Part shown: positions 11,791 through 23,248 of the stretch, one piece after another
Layout: every line of letters starts with the position of its first letter
Position numbering within the stretch: the first letter of the stretch is position 1
DNA from: Karstenula rhodostoma CBS 690.94
Lineage: Eukaryota; Ascomycota; Dothideomycetes; Pleosporales; Didymosphaeriaceae
Assembly (NCBI GenBank): GCA_010093485.1
Contig: MU001501.1
Coordinates: forward strand, 1,753,052-1,817,051
Reading direction: 5' to 3'
DNA length: 64,000 bases
Program-made: the position numbers and the translations under genes
The notes under the pieces: model-generated
The model's input: the letters and a program-made list of their open reading frames with translations, nothing else
What the model was told of the DNA's origin: nothing
Database searches by the model: none

Positions 11791-11911
11791 GGCCCGCTAT
11801 ATAACCCTTGACCGGCAGAACAAACGTACGTTCATCGCGTTAGACACGTGTGTTGCTAGACGTAGATTTATGTCTACCAAAGTAAACTAAAACACTACAC
11901 TCCGCCATCCC

Positions 11912-14900
11912 CTACTCCTCCGCCAACCAAACCGCCTCCCACGCCCCCTTCCACCTCTCCTCCTTCAGCACCCTCAACCACTCCTTAAACCGCACCCCCT
12001 CCTCCCCCTCCACCATCACCACCCCATCCGTAACCCCCTTCCACCCCTCCACAGGCCCCTTCAAATACCGATGGTTCCGCCCGCAGTACTCGGCGCCGAC
12101 GGTCGCGTGGGGGGCCGTCGTGTCGTCGTTGTAAGCGGTGCGCTTCGCGTAGCAGGACGCGCAGAGGCAGATGTCTGCGCAGATGGTGCAGAAGTACAGG
12201 GAGCGGCCCTTCCAGGCGCGGAAGGTGGTTTCGTCTGTGCACTCGCCGTCGCAGGTATGTTTGTTGTCTGTATCGAGGTCGCCTTCGTCTGTGGGGAGGG
12301 TGGAGGAGGTGGAAGCGGCGTCGGAGTCTTCCTCTGCGGTGTTGCTGTTGCTGTTGCTGTTGCTGTCGCTGTTGCTTTCGCTGTCGCTGTCGGCGTCGAG
12401 AGACTTGTCTACTACGGAAAAGACAGCGGATATCAGTGTTCTCGCTTCTTTCTCAAACCCACCCATGACATCCAGCACCATAGCCATCGATCGTAGATTC
12501 TCCATATCGTTCCACCTGACGTTATCCGTCAGGGAATCATAGCTCATGTTGAACGCCTGCTGGAGAATCTCTTGATACTCGGCCATGGGTCCCATTTTCT
12601 TGACCATGCGCGCCAGCACGAGGCGGTGGTGGTTCATCATCGACTTCCAGCTTGAGACGGAGCGTACGAGTGGCCGGCTGGGGACGCCTTTCATCTCGGC
12701 GATGATGGCTGCTTTGCGCTTTGGATCGGCGCTGGTGCGAAACTGCTCATAGAGGACGTCACTGATGAAGTCGATCGTTTGACCCATGGTCCAGGAGCAA
12801 TCTTCCCCCGTAAACCGGTACTCCGACCCGTCTGACTCCGTCTCCAGGATCTCATCCGCGAGTTCCTTCGCAGCGGCCAGATCGCCGCGCACCCTCCATT
12901 GTGCATATGCCAGCTCCAACCGCATCGGCGCGCCAGCGTCCACGGCGTCGAGCAGGTTGATAATCTCCTTGTAGGTTTCGACTACGAAGTCTGTCTCGTT
13001 AGCACGCCCACAAGCTCGTTGAAAGGCTTGATGCTGATCATCATCGACGTCGTACTTCCACGTGGCCCAGGCCAGTCGCTCAAGCGGTGTCCAGCTCTTC
13101 ACCGCATTGACGATGGCAGCAGGATCATCGGACTTGTTGGAAATCAAAGAACCAAGTTGGTTCTGCAGATCCTCGCCCAACATAGGTGTGTCTGGCAGTG
13201 TGTGTCGTGCCGCTTCATAGCTTGCCACAGCCTCGTCTATCAGTGACTGCTCGGATTCGATCTTGGCGCGGGTGACAAGTGAGCGGCGGATAAGCGCTGG
13301 GGGTATGCCTGTTGTATCAGAAAGGGTAGAAGTGATGGTGCTATAGGCATCGTCGTAGTTCTCCAGGCAGTATAAGATGTTGGCGAGGAGATCAATCGCC
13401 TGAAACTTCTTGACCGGATCGGATGAGGTGACTTCGACGGCTTTCTGAGCTTCTGGAAGAGCATCCGTATAGTATTCGGATTCGTATAATAGCAAAGCTA
13501 CTGCGTAGCAGCCATTGTTGTCTGCAAGATCTGGGAACGCTTTGGAGATGGCCATAATTTCTTCCAGATTGAAGGTCTCTTCATCAGTATCCTCGTCATC
13601 GTCTATGTCGCGAACAAGTTGGGAGAGATCAGTCTGCTGAGAAGTCAGTAGGTGTCCTCTCCAGACGCGAGAACAATGCCAACATTGATCGGTCGATTTT
13701 GGTACTCACCATCCCTAAGGCGCTCCTTGCAAGTCCGTAAGACTGCTTGGCAGACTTCAAATCCGTAGCGGAAAACCACCTCCTAATGTGAGCTTTCGCC
13801 AGGTTGATGAAGGCTTTCTGCCAGCTGGACGATACTTCTTTGACCCAAGCGCTCGTGCTGTCGTTCAACTTGCCTTCCCCTACCTCGCTGGCGAGTTCCA
13901 CGAAGTATTTGACTCTCGTTTCCAGGCCATTTGTACCAAGATATTCATAGTATATATCTTGCTTCTCAATGCTCGCAGGCGCTTCATCCTCACCGTTGAA
14001 CACCGCTCCCATAGCCTCCAGAAGTTCTATCTTCTGCTCTTCAGTCGGGCGTCCTAGCTTGTTGTACCACCATACCCAACCGAGATGCATGAGCCAGGAG
14101 TACCCTGCAAATCCACGCAGCCTGTCACTAACATCGGTCCCAGCCTTTTTGCGGAGGATTTGAGAAAGTGTGACGAATATCTGCCGGTGCGCCTCAAAGC
14201 TAGTCGTACGCAAGCTGTCCGGGTCTTCATCGAACTTGGCGACCCTGAAGTAATCGCGCATGGAGCGCTCTTGGAATTTCAAAGGAAGGTTCCAATCATC
14301 ATAAGCACTCTCATGCCGACTTCCTTGACCCTGCAAGCCGTTCAATTCAGAATCTGACGAGGGGGAAGACAGGTCGACCTCTTCTATGCGGTCAGCAATG
14401 CGCAGAAAACGGCCGAGCTGGGGACTTTGGAGCTCTTCCTCAAGGTCCAGGTCTCCTGGCAGCAGTTTGACAATCGCCAGTGCTTCAGAAAGAGTGATAG
14501 GGCGCACAGCGAAGGCAATCCAGAAGAACAGGGTTTTCAAGGCTTGCCTCTGCTCGCCGCTCGTCTTGCGCAGCAGGTCCGATAACATGATGCTGTATAG
14601 CTGCTCGAGGTTCTCCGGCATTTCTTGCTCCAGATGTCGAAGAATGAGCGGCTCGCGACTCAAGTTGTTGAACCTCCTCAGTACGTGTTCCGCGTAAAGG
14701 AGGCAATCAGCCTTTTCCTCTAGTGTGCTAGACACTCTCTGCCTCATATACTGGCTCAGCTTCTTCAGTTCGCTATCGTTGTCAAGGTGATGCCAAATAA
14801 GAGTTTTGTAGTCGGGCAGCTGCTTCTTCTTCGTGACGATAATGCTCCTGCTTCCGATTTCATCCATTTCCTTCGGGAACGTAGATGTCGAGGAGGTAGA

Positions 14901-16453
14901 ACGCGTTGTGCAGAGTACACTAACGTTGGAATCCGATTCGGCGACTGTCTTCAAGAACTCCAGGCCCGCAGGACGTTGCACGCCATCAGGAGCCAGCTCG
15001 TCCAGCCCGTCAAATACAATCTGCAGCCGAAACTGGGATGAACTTTCAAAAAGCGGTGCAATCACCTTTGTCCAGATGTCTTTCCAGTCGTCGACATCGA
15101 TGTCAAGATCTTCTCGGGAAAGCTCCACATTGATCTTCTCGCATAAATGGCTATTGCGTTCGGCCATCTGAATAACGAGCCAGTTCACCGCGTTATAGAA
15201 GCATCTTGTCTCATTTCGAGTCTCTCGGAAATAGAAATGCACGACACATGTGTGCCGACCAGGGTCCTGTTCTGCAAGTTGGATTAGTCGTTCATGAGCG
15301 ATAAAAGCAAGATGGCTTTTGCCAGTGCCAGGAGGACCAGTGATGTAGAGCAGTTTCGAGGCTTCCTTTTCTCTGTCTTGCGCCAGCCAAGAAGCCCACT
15401 CTTCTTCTTCGAAGATCCAAGTCGATATTTCTGGTATGAGAGATTCCTTGAGGTTGCGGTGTTCATGTGCAGGGTCGATGAGGTCGTAGAAGAAGCTTCT
15501 AACACGATTCGAGGTTGGCGGTTTCCCCATTGCGCTCTTCTGCTTCCCGGCATGCGATTCCTCTTTTCGTTGTTCCTGGAAAACGCTCAAGAGCTTACGG
15601 ATGTCCTTGAGGTCATTGCGCACGTTTTCTTGGCTTTCGATCACTGCTGTAAGCATTTTACTCTGTTCCTCGAGCATTCGGGTTTGCATTTCTTCGTTCT
15701 CCTTCAATTCGGCACTCATCGTTTGTAATCTTTCCGTGTTACCAAGTATAGCATATTCGGTGGCGGACTGTAAACGAGATATTTGTGTGTCCATATTCTT
15801 GCGGGCATCTGCTAACTCGCTGTCTTCACCGCGAATCATGTTCAAGATCCATTTCTTGAAGCGTTTCAGCTGGATGTACTTTGTCGCAAACCCGCACATC
15901 TCTAGAACAGAAGTGAAGACGTCCATCAAGCAGTTGCGATATGCCGGATAACTGGGTAGTCTAGATTCCAGAATGGTGATGCGTTGGAGGAAGGCATTCA
16001 TATCCTCGAAGAATGCTGTCACAACATCGTAGTCGGCCGAGACTTGCTTGCAAGCCTACTTGAACGTTAACTTTCAATTCTTATGCACGCATCCTTCACC
16101 CAACTTACCGAAAGCATATATGTGAGGGCCGTCCCGATCGCGGCCGCTGGAGGAAATGCGGGTGTCGCAGCCGCGATAATCTGCTGCGCACCCTTCTCAA
16201 TGTAGTCCAAATTCGATACGAACAAAGTGCGTAGCTTATCCACCTTTTTGTTATCGTGACGAAACTTGTGGAAGGCGTTCATCTGATCTGTGCCAGCCTT
16301 AATCATCTCATCCACATTGGTGTACGTTGGCGTGAGGCCTTCGCCCACAATGCCTTTGTAGCTCCGTAGTGCATCGTTCCAGAGGTCCGATACATCTCTG
16401 GTGTCCTTATCTAGCTCTTCTTTGATACGTTTGACGTCTGGCTTCTCCGCCAT
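11912..16453 (-). CDS. Fungal STAND/NLR-like protein: Goodbye - NACHT - helical repeats - Cys-rich tail
   Basis: Three exons, 16453-16109, 16055-13710 and 13633-11912, all phase 0, 1470 aa. Domains in order: an N-terminal helical 'Goodbye'-type domain (about 1-130, split by intron 1); a coiled segment (about 190-280); a NACHT-type NTPase with Walker A GPPGTGKS at 355-362 and Walker B LQIVFDGLDEL at 459-469; a winged/helical extension; TPR-like helices (about 900-1300); an acidic Ser/Asn/Asp run encoded by a GCT/GTT-rich trinucleotide tract; and a C-terminal Cys cluster (CDGEC... FCTICADICLCASC... YCGRNH) that may bind zinc. Such proteins are presumed non-self sensors in fungal incompatibility, and no neighbouring effector gene is seen. 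The acceptor of intron 2 is a CAGCAG tandem, so one Gln may be alternatively included. The function is inferred from family. Confidence 0.85.
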
Positions 16454-17040
16454 AGCTGAGCGTGGTTGGCTAGCTGTAGCTTTGCATCAAGGTTAAGCGT
16501 TTGCGTCGTCTACGGTCTAGGAGGAAGATGGTGTTGTTGCGTGTTGTCCCACTATGATATCGAAGAGCCGAGAGTTCTGAGGCCTGACCTGTGCACTCTA
16601 CGTTGAAGGCACTTGCAGTACGCATTGGGGTTTTGATCCACTCTTGTAGATTTTGGTGGAGGCTGCTGATCTTGCAGCATTCGCCCGATGTCGTTTAGCC
16701 GTGCATTGCCCCTGTATTTTGGGCATCTTCTAATGCAGGTAATTGGGTCTCGGCGATGCTAGCGCTGTGCGGCTGGCGGTAGTAAATTGGGGGCCGTTCC
16801 GTCGACCGATCTTGGTTGCGTTCCGCATCGCACGATGCAGCGACAACCAGTGGCATGGCAGAATATGGGCAATGCATAATGTACGTACATGTCAGATGCG
16901 CCTATCAGCTAAGCTGGTGAATAGTATGGCAAACCCTAGGCAATGTTGTTGGAAGAAGCATAGTTGCCGGCGGCAGGCGCTACGCACGTCAGCTGATCCT
17001 ACTAAGATGATTATGTAAGTACAACTCCTCTTCTTCTCAA
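16454..17040. other. Upstream region of the STAND gene
   Basis: No gene is seen. It presumably carries the STAND promoter. Short open frames have no recognisable content. Confidence 0.5.
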
Positions 17041-17277
17041 CCTTATCTCACGGGTTAGACGACTGGGAAGCTAGTACCGCTAAGCTAGTAATCCTATTAG
17101 GTTAGCGCTTTGCGTAAACTCTAGCGAACTCTAGTAAATTCTAGTAAACTTTAAAAGCTAATAAGAGGCTAGCCTAAGGCTACGCGCCTGAATTCTAACC
17201 TCTAATTAGCTCTAGAGTTTACTAGAGTTTAATAGAGTTTAGCGCACCTTAACGGAGCGTCTAACCTAGTGAGATAA
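17041..17277. mobile_element. MITE-like palindromic element
   Basis: The ends form an inverted repeat: TTATCTCAC-GGTTAGACG at about 17043-17062 matches, as reverse complement, CGTCTAACC-TAGTGAGATAA at about 17257-17275. The interior is also self-complementary, with clusters of CTAGTAAA/TTTACTAG and CTCTAG/CTAGAG. There is no coding capacity. Non-autonomous DNA transposons (MITEs) have this form. I could not fix a target-site duplication. Confidence 0.7.
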
Positions 17278-17592
17278 TCTCAACCAACGGTGGGAAGACA
17301 GAACTGCAAATATCTTTAACAATTTCTGTGTCATCGTTTAGTTTTGGCCTGATGCAATTAGCGCATGCATGAGATGTCTACGTTCAGACCATTCCTGACC
17401 TGGAGCGCTGCCTATCACGTGCAAAACAAGCCTGAAGCAGGATGCAAGTGTACAAAGTCAACCCCAGCTTTCGCCTTAGTTGTAAGTCGTTTCTCTTGCA
17501 TCCGGGGTGATGTGTGTGACGGTGTACCCCCGAAAATCAAAAGGGCTAAAAATCCAAACATGGGAATCATCACGAGAGGGCTTGTGAAGATT

Positions 17593-17845
17593 CTCTGATT
17601 ATCGACACGAACCACAAAGTGGTGTCCCGCAAAGTAATGGAAACCCATTTACAACGCTTCCATTTGTGTTACTATTAGACGGCAGACATAGTCCAAACTT
17701 TTTTCTATCACTTTACGAGACACCACTTCGTAGTTCGCGTTGAAAATCAGAATATCAAAGTACCAGACAAAAATACGGACTGCCGCCCAAAAGTATTATA
17801 AACCAAAGCGTTGTAAACGAGCAGACGAAGAGTTAGGTAAGCGAC
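17593..17845. mobile_element. Fold-back element with 48-bp arms plus partial third copy
   Basis: The left arm (about 17593-17640) and right arm (about 17703-17750) are near-perfect inverted repeats of a CTGATT...CACGAACCACAAAGTGGTGT unit. From 17752 a further diverged direct copy of the inner sequence follows (GGACTGCCGCCCAAAAGTAT ... AAAGCGTTGTAAACG). The same unit occurs at 11657. No transposase is present. The arms resemble non-autonomous Tc1/mariner-type derivatives, but that class is a guess. Confidence 0.65.
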
Positions 17846-18098
17846 AAGGCTCATTCTTCATTACGATGACGATGAGTTCCAATACAGCAACTGTAGCACG
17901 GAGACGGCGCTTGCGAGGAGGAAAAGAGGTTTGAAATTTCTCTTCGTTAACTGGAACGAACGTTCATTGATTTGATAGCTGAGTCCATTACAGGCACAAT
18001 GCTTGAAGGAAACTCAAAGGCCCATGAGGATCCAGACCGGATATTCATTCCACTACATCACAAAGTCCACTCCCCCGGTGAGTTCCCAGATTTCCCCC

Positions 18099-18299
18099 CT
18101 AACAACTGTACACACTGCACGTCGTAAGACTGCAGCAGCTCTGGCTGTTGTTCTTGCATGGAGTGCAGTACGACTGGCGTGCCTGCAAGTCACGGGTGAT
18201 GATAGCCAGGACATCGGGGTTCACCTCCGCGTTGGCGACGGGGGAGGCCGATACGGCGGCGGCGAAAAGGGCCGTGGCGAGCAGGGTGATGAAGTGCAT
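18099..18299 (-). CDS. Small Cys-rich secreted peptide, effector-like
   Basis: A 66-aa precursor with a signal peptide (MHFITLLATALFAAAVSAS, about 1-19), a short acidic pro-region ending LQAR, and a 25-residue C-terminal part with six cysteines spaced C-x2-C-x6-CC-x4-C-x4-C. The C-C-CC-C-C order is the one found in knottin-type disulfide peptides. The Arg before QSYC could be a processing site. The gene stands alone between transposon-like elements. Small secreted Cys-rich proteins of fungi are often effectors or antimicrobials. No specific function is claimed and no known toxin family is recognised. Confidence 0.65.
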   Translation of the reverse strand: MHFITLLATALFAAAVSASPVANAEVNPDVLAIITRDLQARQSYCTPCKNNSQSCCSLTTCSVYSC

Positions 18300-19596
18300 T
18301 GTTGGTATTTTGTTGGGTGGGTTTGCTAAGAGAGGCGGTGGAGCTGTGGTGGTTTGGTTAGCGGATGGATGGAAGGTGTGTATGGGTGAGGGTTTGGGGT
18401 GGAAGAAAGGTATGCTATGTTGCTATGAGGACAGCAGTAAGGACTCACCGGAGTATGTTTGAGATGAGTAAGATACTTTTTGGATGCACTGACGAAAGAA
18501 TAGCACAGAATGGCGGAATCGAAGAGCTCTTTATACGTACCACTCGCACGACACTACATATGCTTCCTATAGTTTACCACCCAGAAACCCACCTCGGGGC
18601 GTTCTACCGCGAGCCACGACCTGTGTAACCGTATACTAAAACAAAATCCCACACTCAGCGCAACCTCGATACTCCAGATGCACCAATCACCTTCCCCATA
18701 ATCACTCGAGAGTCCAGGAATCAGAGGGGAAACATCCGGCTAGCCCACACCACCCCTCTCCCCTCACACGTCCACTGCTTATAGTGTACATGCTGCGCGA
18801 GCGAGCACTAGTTCCGCCTCCCTTAATCCTGGCCTTAACCACCCCTAGTAGTTTGCTCTCGCACGGGAACCTACCCGCTCGCTCCTTCGACCACCGCTCT
18901 ACAAATCATCCACGAACAGCACGCACGGGACTATAGATGCCGCGTATGTTGCGTTCCTCCACCAATGCTCGTGCAATCCTCTGCGCTCTCCGCACAACGA
19001 GTTTGAGCGATGTGGGGATGGATCCTTCGACGATGTTGGTTCCCCACAGATGCGGCTACGCTTCGTTAGATCTCCCCGCGTCTGGGGACCGGAGCGCGGG
19101 GTCGGGCACTGGACGCTGCGGCGGTGGCATGTCCGTCGTTGCTCTGTGGCTTTGACTAAAAGCTGGGGATTAGCCGGTGGTGGGGGCCGAGTAGTCGCGT
19201 GATATGGGTGAGAGGAGTGATAGATGGCTCTCCCTACTTACCGTGTTCGCCAATGCCATCTTCCATGCGAGATTGTAAGTGATGCTCGCGCAACGAGTTC
19301 TACATTTTCCAGCGGGCATGAGACAATGCTAGCTGGGGAGGTTGGAAACATAGACCTGCCGCAATTGTCAGTGCAGCGATGAAACTAGGCGATCCTTTAC
19401 CTTTGACGCTATACTAGTCTCGTGCGCTATCCAGTTTATTGTACGCAGGACCTGTTGATACTGACCTCGCAATAACCAAACCTGGTCTCAGGGTAAAGGG
19501 GGTTTAAACCTGGCTGTGGCCGTTTCGGAATTTCTGATTCGCAGCGAAAATATGCGCGTACTCTGCCATTCTTTCGTAGCAGCCTGTCATCGATGC
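18300..19596. other. Gene-free stretch
   Basis: Upstream region of the Cys-rich peptide gene followed by DNA in which no exon chain or domain can be supported. The short plus-strand frame at 18937-19155 has no features of a real protein. Confidence 0.5.
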
Positions 19597-19860
19597 CTTG
19601 CAAAAGTTTCGTTTCACTTTACTATAGTACTATGTTGATATCTGGCCAATATACCTTCAAGGTATGTACTCTAGAGAGCTAGCTATTAGACTATCTACGT
19701 TGGTAGGCCAGTTTTAACCTTTCTAGGTCCGGTTTTAACGCAAAGCCATCAATTTAACGTAGTTAATCTAATATCTAGCTCTCTAGAGTACATACCTTGA
19801 AGGTATATTGGCCAGATATCAACATAGTGCTATAGTAAAGTGGATCGAAACTTTTGCAAG
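19597..19860. mobile_element. MITE-like element with ~110-bp terminal inverted repeats
   Basis: CTTGCAAAAGTTTCG at the left end and its reverse complement at the right end frame a near-perfect palindrome. The arms span about 19597-19714 and 19745-19860 and contain matching TTGATATCTGGCCAATATAC and CTCTAGAG blocks. The spacer is only about 30 bp and the element has no coding potential. The arms differ at a few sites by transitions. It lies between the gene-free stretch and the Hsp12-like gene. Confidence 0.85.
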
Positions 19861-20135
19861 CGATAATATTCTTCTCGGAGACGTGGAGGCGAGGTCGAAA
19901 CAAGCTCTATGGCGTGCTTGTGCCTCAGCCCACGATTGTCGGCTATACCAGCACTAATTCCAGGAACGCCCGTTTCATCGCGACAATCCTCACAGCACAG
20001 GAAGCACAGAATTTGTAAGAATTGTTTTGTTATCATTTCCAGCTAGCCAATAGGCTTGGTATCATACTACTCCATAACTTTAGGTCGGCAACGATCCACC
20101 GACGTCCTTATCGTATCATCGTACAGTCATAGCAT

Positions 20136-20462
20136 CTAGTGCTTGTCGAGGCCGAGAGCGTGCTTGCCCTTGTCGAGGATGGAGCCGCCGGAGGAGCCGT
20201 GGGCGGTGCGGTCGTGACTGCGGCCGGCCTTGTCGGAGGCCTCCTGGCCAAGGGACTTCTCGTGGTCGGGCTGGGCGCCGCTGCAGACGTCGTTAGCATG
20301 GCTTCTGGGAGAGGCGGTATGCGGTGGGATAACTTACCGGGCAAACTTGTCACCGCTGTCGGTCACGGTCTCCTTGATCTTCTGCTGGGTGGACTTGGTG
20401 GAGTCGGGGGTGATGCTCTCACCGAGCTTGGTGTGGAGATCCTTGCGGCCGGCGTCGGACAT
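20136..20462 (-). CDS. HSP12: Hsp12/Hsp9-type stress protein
   Basis: Two exons, 20462-20338 and 20280-20136 (57-bp intron), 89 aa. The start MSDAGRKDLHTKLGESITPD and the repeated PDSTKSTQ / PDHEKSLGQ blocks, with a Gly-rich C-terminus ending LDKGKHALGLDKH, are the hallmarks of the small hydrophilic Hsp12/Hsp9 (AWH11) family. In yeast these become helical on membranes and protect them under heat, osmotic and stationary-phase stress. Strong stress and carbon-source control is known for the family. Promoter motifs were not analysed here. Confidence 0.92.
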
Positions 20463-22336
20463 GATGGTGGTGGTATGGGTGGGTGTTTGGTTTGGTTTAG
20501 AAGTTGCTTTGTTGTAGGTGCAGGAGTTGATTGCAGGTGTTGGATGGAGAGCTGGAGGGGTGCGAAGAGGTGACTCTTTAAGTACCTCTCATGGACCGGG
20601 GCCGTTGAATGGCAGGTACGTCATGGCATGCTTGCGGCTTCCAGCGAGTTCAACTGACAGCCTGGAACAACCACCCTTTGGGAAAGAGCGCATGACCGAA
20701 GGCGATGGATGGACGTCACAGCGAAGGCGAAAGACTGGCAGCGACACTGGCACGGGTAACGGGATCTTGATCCAGAAGGCAATTTCCAATCTCATTGGCG
20801 GCTTTGTATAAGAAACCTTGCGTGATGGTGCGGTTTCTTGCGTGTGTTTGTTGAACATCGAAGCGCTACGTCATACCGTTCCTGCTTGTCGCCAGCGCTA
20901 TCGACGGATGCGGGCAAGCGGGACCTGTCAAATCAGGGTTCGGCTACCAGTCCACGTGAAACTGATGCAAACTCCATCTCAAAAACTGCCGGTGCATGGT
21001 AATCCTACCACATGCAGTATATGTTCGGTTCATCGTGACGTGCTGCTTATCGCGATGGGGTGCGTGGGCCTTTGATCGCAAGCAAACCAGTAGCCAGGTG
21101 ACTATTACGGGTGACAGCGGGAACGATCCCCACGACCACGTTGCGCCACTGTGCAGCCACGGCGCGGCGTACAGGAGTAGAGGCTGAAGGCTGACCCTTC
21201 CGCTGCAGGAGACTCTTAGTCTTTGTGACTGAAGCGTTGAGTAGAGCAGCAGTCGTTGAGACTCATAGCATGGAGTCGCAGAAGAGATGCTACTCGACAA
21301 GAATGAGCATGCGATTGCGCGTGGCATCAATACTGTTGTGCCCAAGTCCACGGCAGTACACGTGGCGTGCTGCTCTCTGGCGCAGAGCACTACGTTTGTC
21401 GAGGATGCTGGAACCCATCTTGAGAACCACCCAGTAGCAATCGCATCGCCTCGTGTCCGTTACGAGGTCAATGAAGAATTGGCTGCAAGACTTGGTAGAT
21501 GGCGGGTCCAAACCACGTGACCGGCGCTGGGTGAGGTCGAATGAGAGTCATCGACACGAAAGCACCAGAACAACAGCTTCAAAGCGATGTAGACGTGAAC
21601 GGACGGACGCTGCTGCTCAAGGCAGTCCACGAGCGGTGTGGCCGCCCTGATATTGACAGTCTGGCCACCGCCATGCCACGTTGCAAGGCAGAAAGAGGAG
21701 GCTGGGAGAGATTGCGAAGTCGACCAAAGGGACCTCCACACCGAAATCAAGCTTGCGGAGACGCAGGAACCGATGCGCGTCTAGACGCGGATCCCAGAAA
21801 CAACATGTCGAGTGAATGCGCGGCGCGCGGCGATTGGTGGCCTGGGCGAGGCTGGGGGCGATGACGCTCTCTCGTTGGTGGTTGCCCCGGCGCCAGTGTT
21901 TACAATTCGAGGAGGCTGGTATCTCGCCCAGCCACATCAAGTATCCCAACCTCACGAATTTCGCGCAGCAAAAGTATTCGGGCTGGAACAAAGGCTGGAA
22001 CACATCCTAAGCTAAACAATCTCTCCCACCCTCCCCTCCCGCTTCCCCTCTGGCGACAGTAGACGTTCTGACAGTCGTTGATCGCAGTTGAGATTCCGAG
22101 CGGAGCTTCCAGAGCTACCCACCACGCGCACACTATCGCGAGACCCACGTTTCTGCATACCGCACCCGACTACATTCCCAGGATCGAGACCAGTCCCTCG
22201 CTCGTTCCTCATTCTTTGCAGAGACACCCACGCAGGCCCTGACTGCGTTCCACCGCACGCGCGCTCCGGCCCTTTGGGGCGGCAGGAGATCGGATCGCAT
22301 TCCAGACGGACGAGACCGAAGGAGAATTAGCACATC
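20463..22336. other. Long intergenic region with possible gene relics
   Basis: Holds the promoters of the Hsp12-like and Fig1 genes. Around 21290-21660 the plus strand has open frames with faint ankyrin-like character (e.g. VNGRTLLLKAVHERC), but stops and lack of splice continuity prevent a gene call. Nothing else is supported. Confidence 0.45.
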
Positions 22337-23248
22337 ATGGCGAACATGCGGTTCGCAGTTAGCATGCAACGTGCGTTTAGTTTGTCTCGCGCTGCAAAGA
22401 AAAGTCGTAGCTAACATTCCGCAGGGATGATACCCTTTCTGGGCTACCACCACGTGCTCATGATCTTGATAGCCATCGCTGTAATACTACTATGTGAGCG
22501 CCGCATATTGAACACCGCGCGCAGAGACTGACAGCCCACAGCACTACTACTGGCAGGATGCTCCTCCACATCACCCTTAATACCGGGCATCTTCCTCGTC
22601 TCCATGTGGTACGAAAAGTACACACCCACCTACTCAACTGAACAAGTCGACCCCGGAGTCACCGCAGCCATCGCAAACATTGTCGGCAACGCTCAGCTCG
22701 TCGTGCGCGTCGGCTACTTTGGCATCTGCATCAACAAAGACGGTGGCGACTACATCTGCTCCAACAACGCCACGGCGCTGGTGCAGGGTGTATCCGTGGA
22801 CCAAGACCCGCTCAACCTGGTCTGGGTCGCGTCGACTTTCAAGGACGCCGTCGTCTTCCCCTACCTGCTCATCGTCGCCATCATCCTTGCCTTCTTCTGC
22901 TTCGTCCTGCTCGCAACATTCCCAGGCTGGCACGAGGAGCGCGACCGGGACACTGGATCTGAGGTCGACATCAAGCCTTTCCCCTCAAGACCGGTATCCC
23001 AAGTCGCCCTCGCCCTGATCTTCATCGCTTCCATCTTCGTGCTCGTCTCTGTCCTTTGGCAACACACCGCGTCCGTCGCAGCAGCAACAATAGCGCAAGA
23101 CCTAGGAAACGGCAGTGTGAAAGCGGGCGTCGGAACAAGTGCCATGGTGCTTGGTTGGTTCGGCTTCGTCTTACTGATCATAGTAACCATCGGGTTGCTG
23201 GTCATGATACTGAGCATCGCCGTGCTGGACCGCCTGACCGACGATTAA
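22337..23248 (+). CDS. Fig1-domain membrane protein (Ca2+ regulator / cell fusion type)
   Basis: Three exons, 22337-22370, 22425-22493 and 22542-23248, with introns of 54 and 48 bp, 269 aa. Topology: one N-terminal membrane segment (LMILIAIAVILLSLLLAG), a luminal or extracellular loop carrying the Fig1 signature G-Y-F-G-x-C ... C (GYFGICINKDGGDYIC), then three further membrane segments. Fig1 proteins act in low-affinity calcium influx and in membrane fusion during mating in yeast, and in hyphal or sexual development in filamentous fungi. The family assignment rests on the motif and four-pass topology; the process in this organism is inferred. Confidence 0.85.

Noticed and set aside
11985..12496. 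Overlapping open frames opposite or within the STAND C-terminus, including a Gly/Val-rich plus-strand frame
   Set aside because: They are shadows of the trinucleotide-rich, strongly coding STAND exon.
21287..21864. Plus-strand open frames with ankyrin-like words
   Set aside because: Only one short stretch resembles an ankyrin repeat. Stops interrupt it, and no splice chain or start could be found.
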